39,582 nucleotides of DNA from Bacillota bacterium. GTDB taxonomy: Bacteria; Bacillota; Clostridia; Christensenellales; Aristaeellaceae. Position numbers and translations under genes: made by a program. How positions within the stretch are numbered: position 1 is the stretch's first letter; every line of letters begins with the position of its first letter. Where the stretch lies: contig JAEYRW010000117.1 in assembly GCA_023435435.1 (NCBI GenBank), positions 1 through 39,582 on the forward strand, read 5' to 3'. The notes under the pieces are model-generated. The model ran no database searches. It was not told the origin of the DNA and saw only the letters and a list, made by a program, of their open reading frames with translations. This document shows, piece after piece, positions 39,521 to 39,582 of the stretch.

Positions 39521-39582
39521 ACCCCACGGAGTTCCCTGTCCTTCCGCGCAAGTCCTGTCCGCAAAGCTCGACGGCCCGGGAT

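Overview
This window looks like a GC-rich chromosomal segment of an anaerobic, probably gut-associated, Bacillota (Clostridia) bacterium. That is inferred, not proven. The evidence is strong AGGAGG-type ribosome binding sites, some GTG/TTG starts, near-consensus sigma-A promoters with 16-18 bp spacers, a flavodiiron-rubredoxin oxygen-detoxification protein, a Cys-type sulfatase that needs anaerobic maturation, and many cytoplasmic glycosidases. I see no rRNA, tRNA, CRISPR array, transposase or phage gene. About 32 protein genes fill the window.

Layout. 1-4427 (minus): a GH106-type rhamnosidase and a sulfatase, translationally coupled. 4532-8061: a nucleotidyltransferase-GNAT fusion (+), a membrane-anchored PIG-L deacetylase (minus) and a PPK2 polyphosphate kinase (+). 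8101-12279 (minus): a tight five-gene operon of SDR, PHP phosphoesterase, TIM-barrel isomerase, GtrA membrane protein and a Gly/Pro/Arg-rich disordered protein, with a clear promoter and a bidirectional terminator. 12451-14755 (+): a flavodiiron protein fused to flavin reductase and rubredoxin, followed by a PNPOx-like flavoprotein. 14859-18748: a GH42 beta-galactosidase, an MBL-fold hydrolase and a DUF4037 protein. 18772-22077 (+): a GH78 alpha-L-rhamnosidase and an RpiB/LacAB-like isomerase, under a strong promoter with two matching LacI-type operators. 22366-25428: a nitroreductase, a YbhN-like flippase-fold membrane protein and a Cys-cluster protein of unknown function.

25478-35761 (minus): one long probable operon. 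It starts with a complete peptide-type (Dpp/Opp) ABC importer (binding protein, two permeases, two ATPases), then two small membrane proteins, two Gfo/Idh/MocA oxidoreductases and a sugar-phosphate isomerase/epimerase-like TIM barrel. A divergent GH3 glycosidase follows (36194-38281), then proC (38558-39352).

How the genes fit together. The five carbohydrate-active enzymes (sulfatase, GH106, GH42, GH78, GH3) lack signal peptides, so the cell probably imports oligosaccharides or glycosides and dismantles them inside. The Dpp-like importer beside GH3, two oxidoreductases and a TIM-barrel isomerase is the best candidate for such a route, possibly including oxidative (3-keto) glycoside cleavage.

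The least expected structure is a family of multi-hairpin intergenic repeats, found at three operon ends (about 22.1-22.3, 38.3-38.4 and 39.4-39.5 kb). They share conserved stems while their loops and tips vary.
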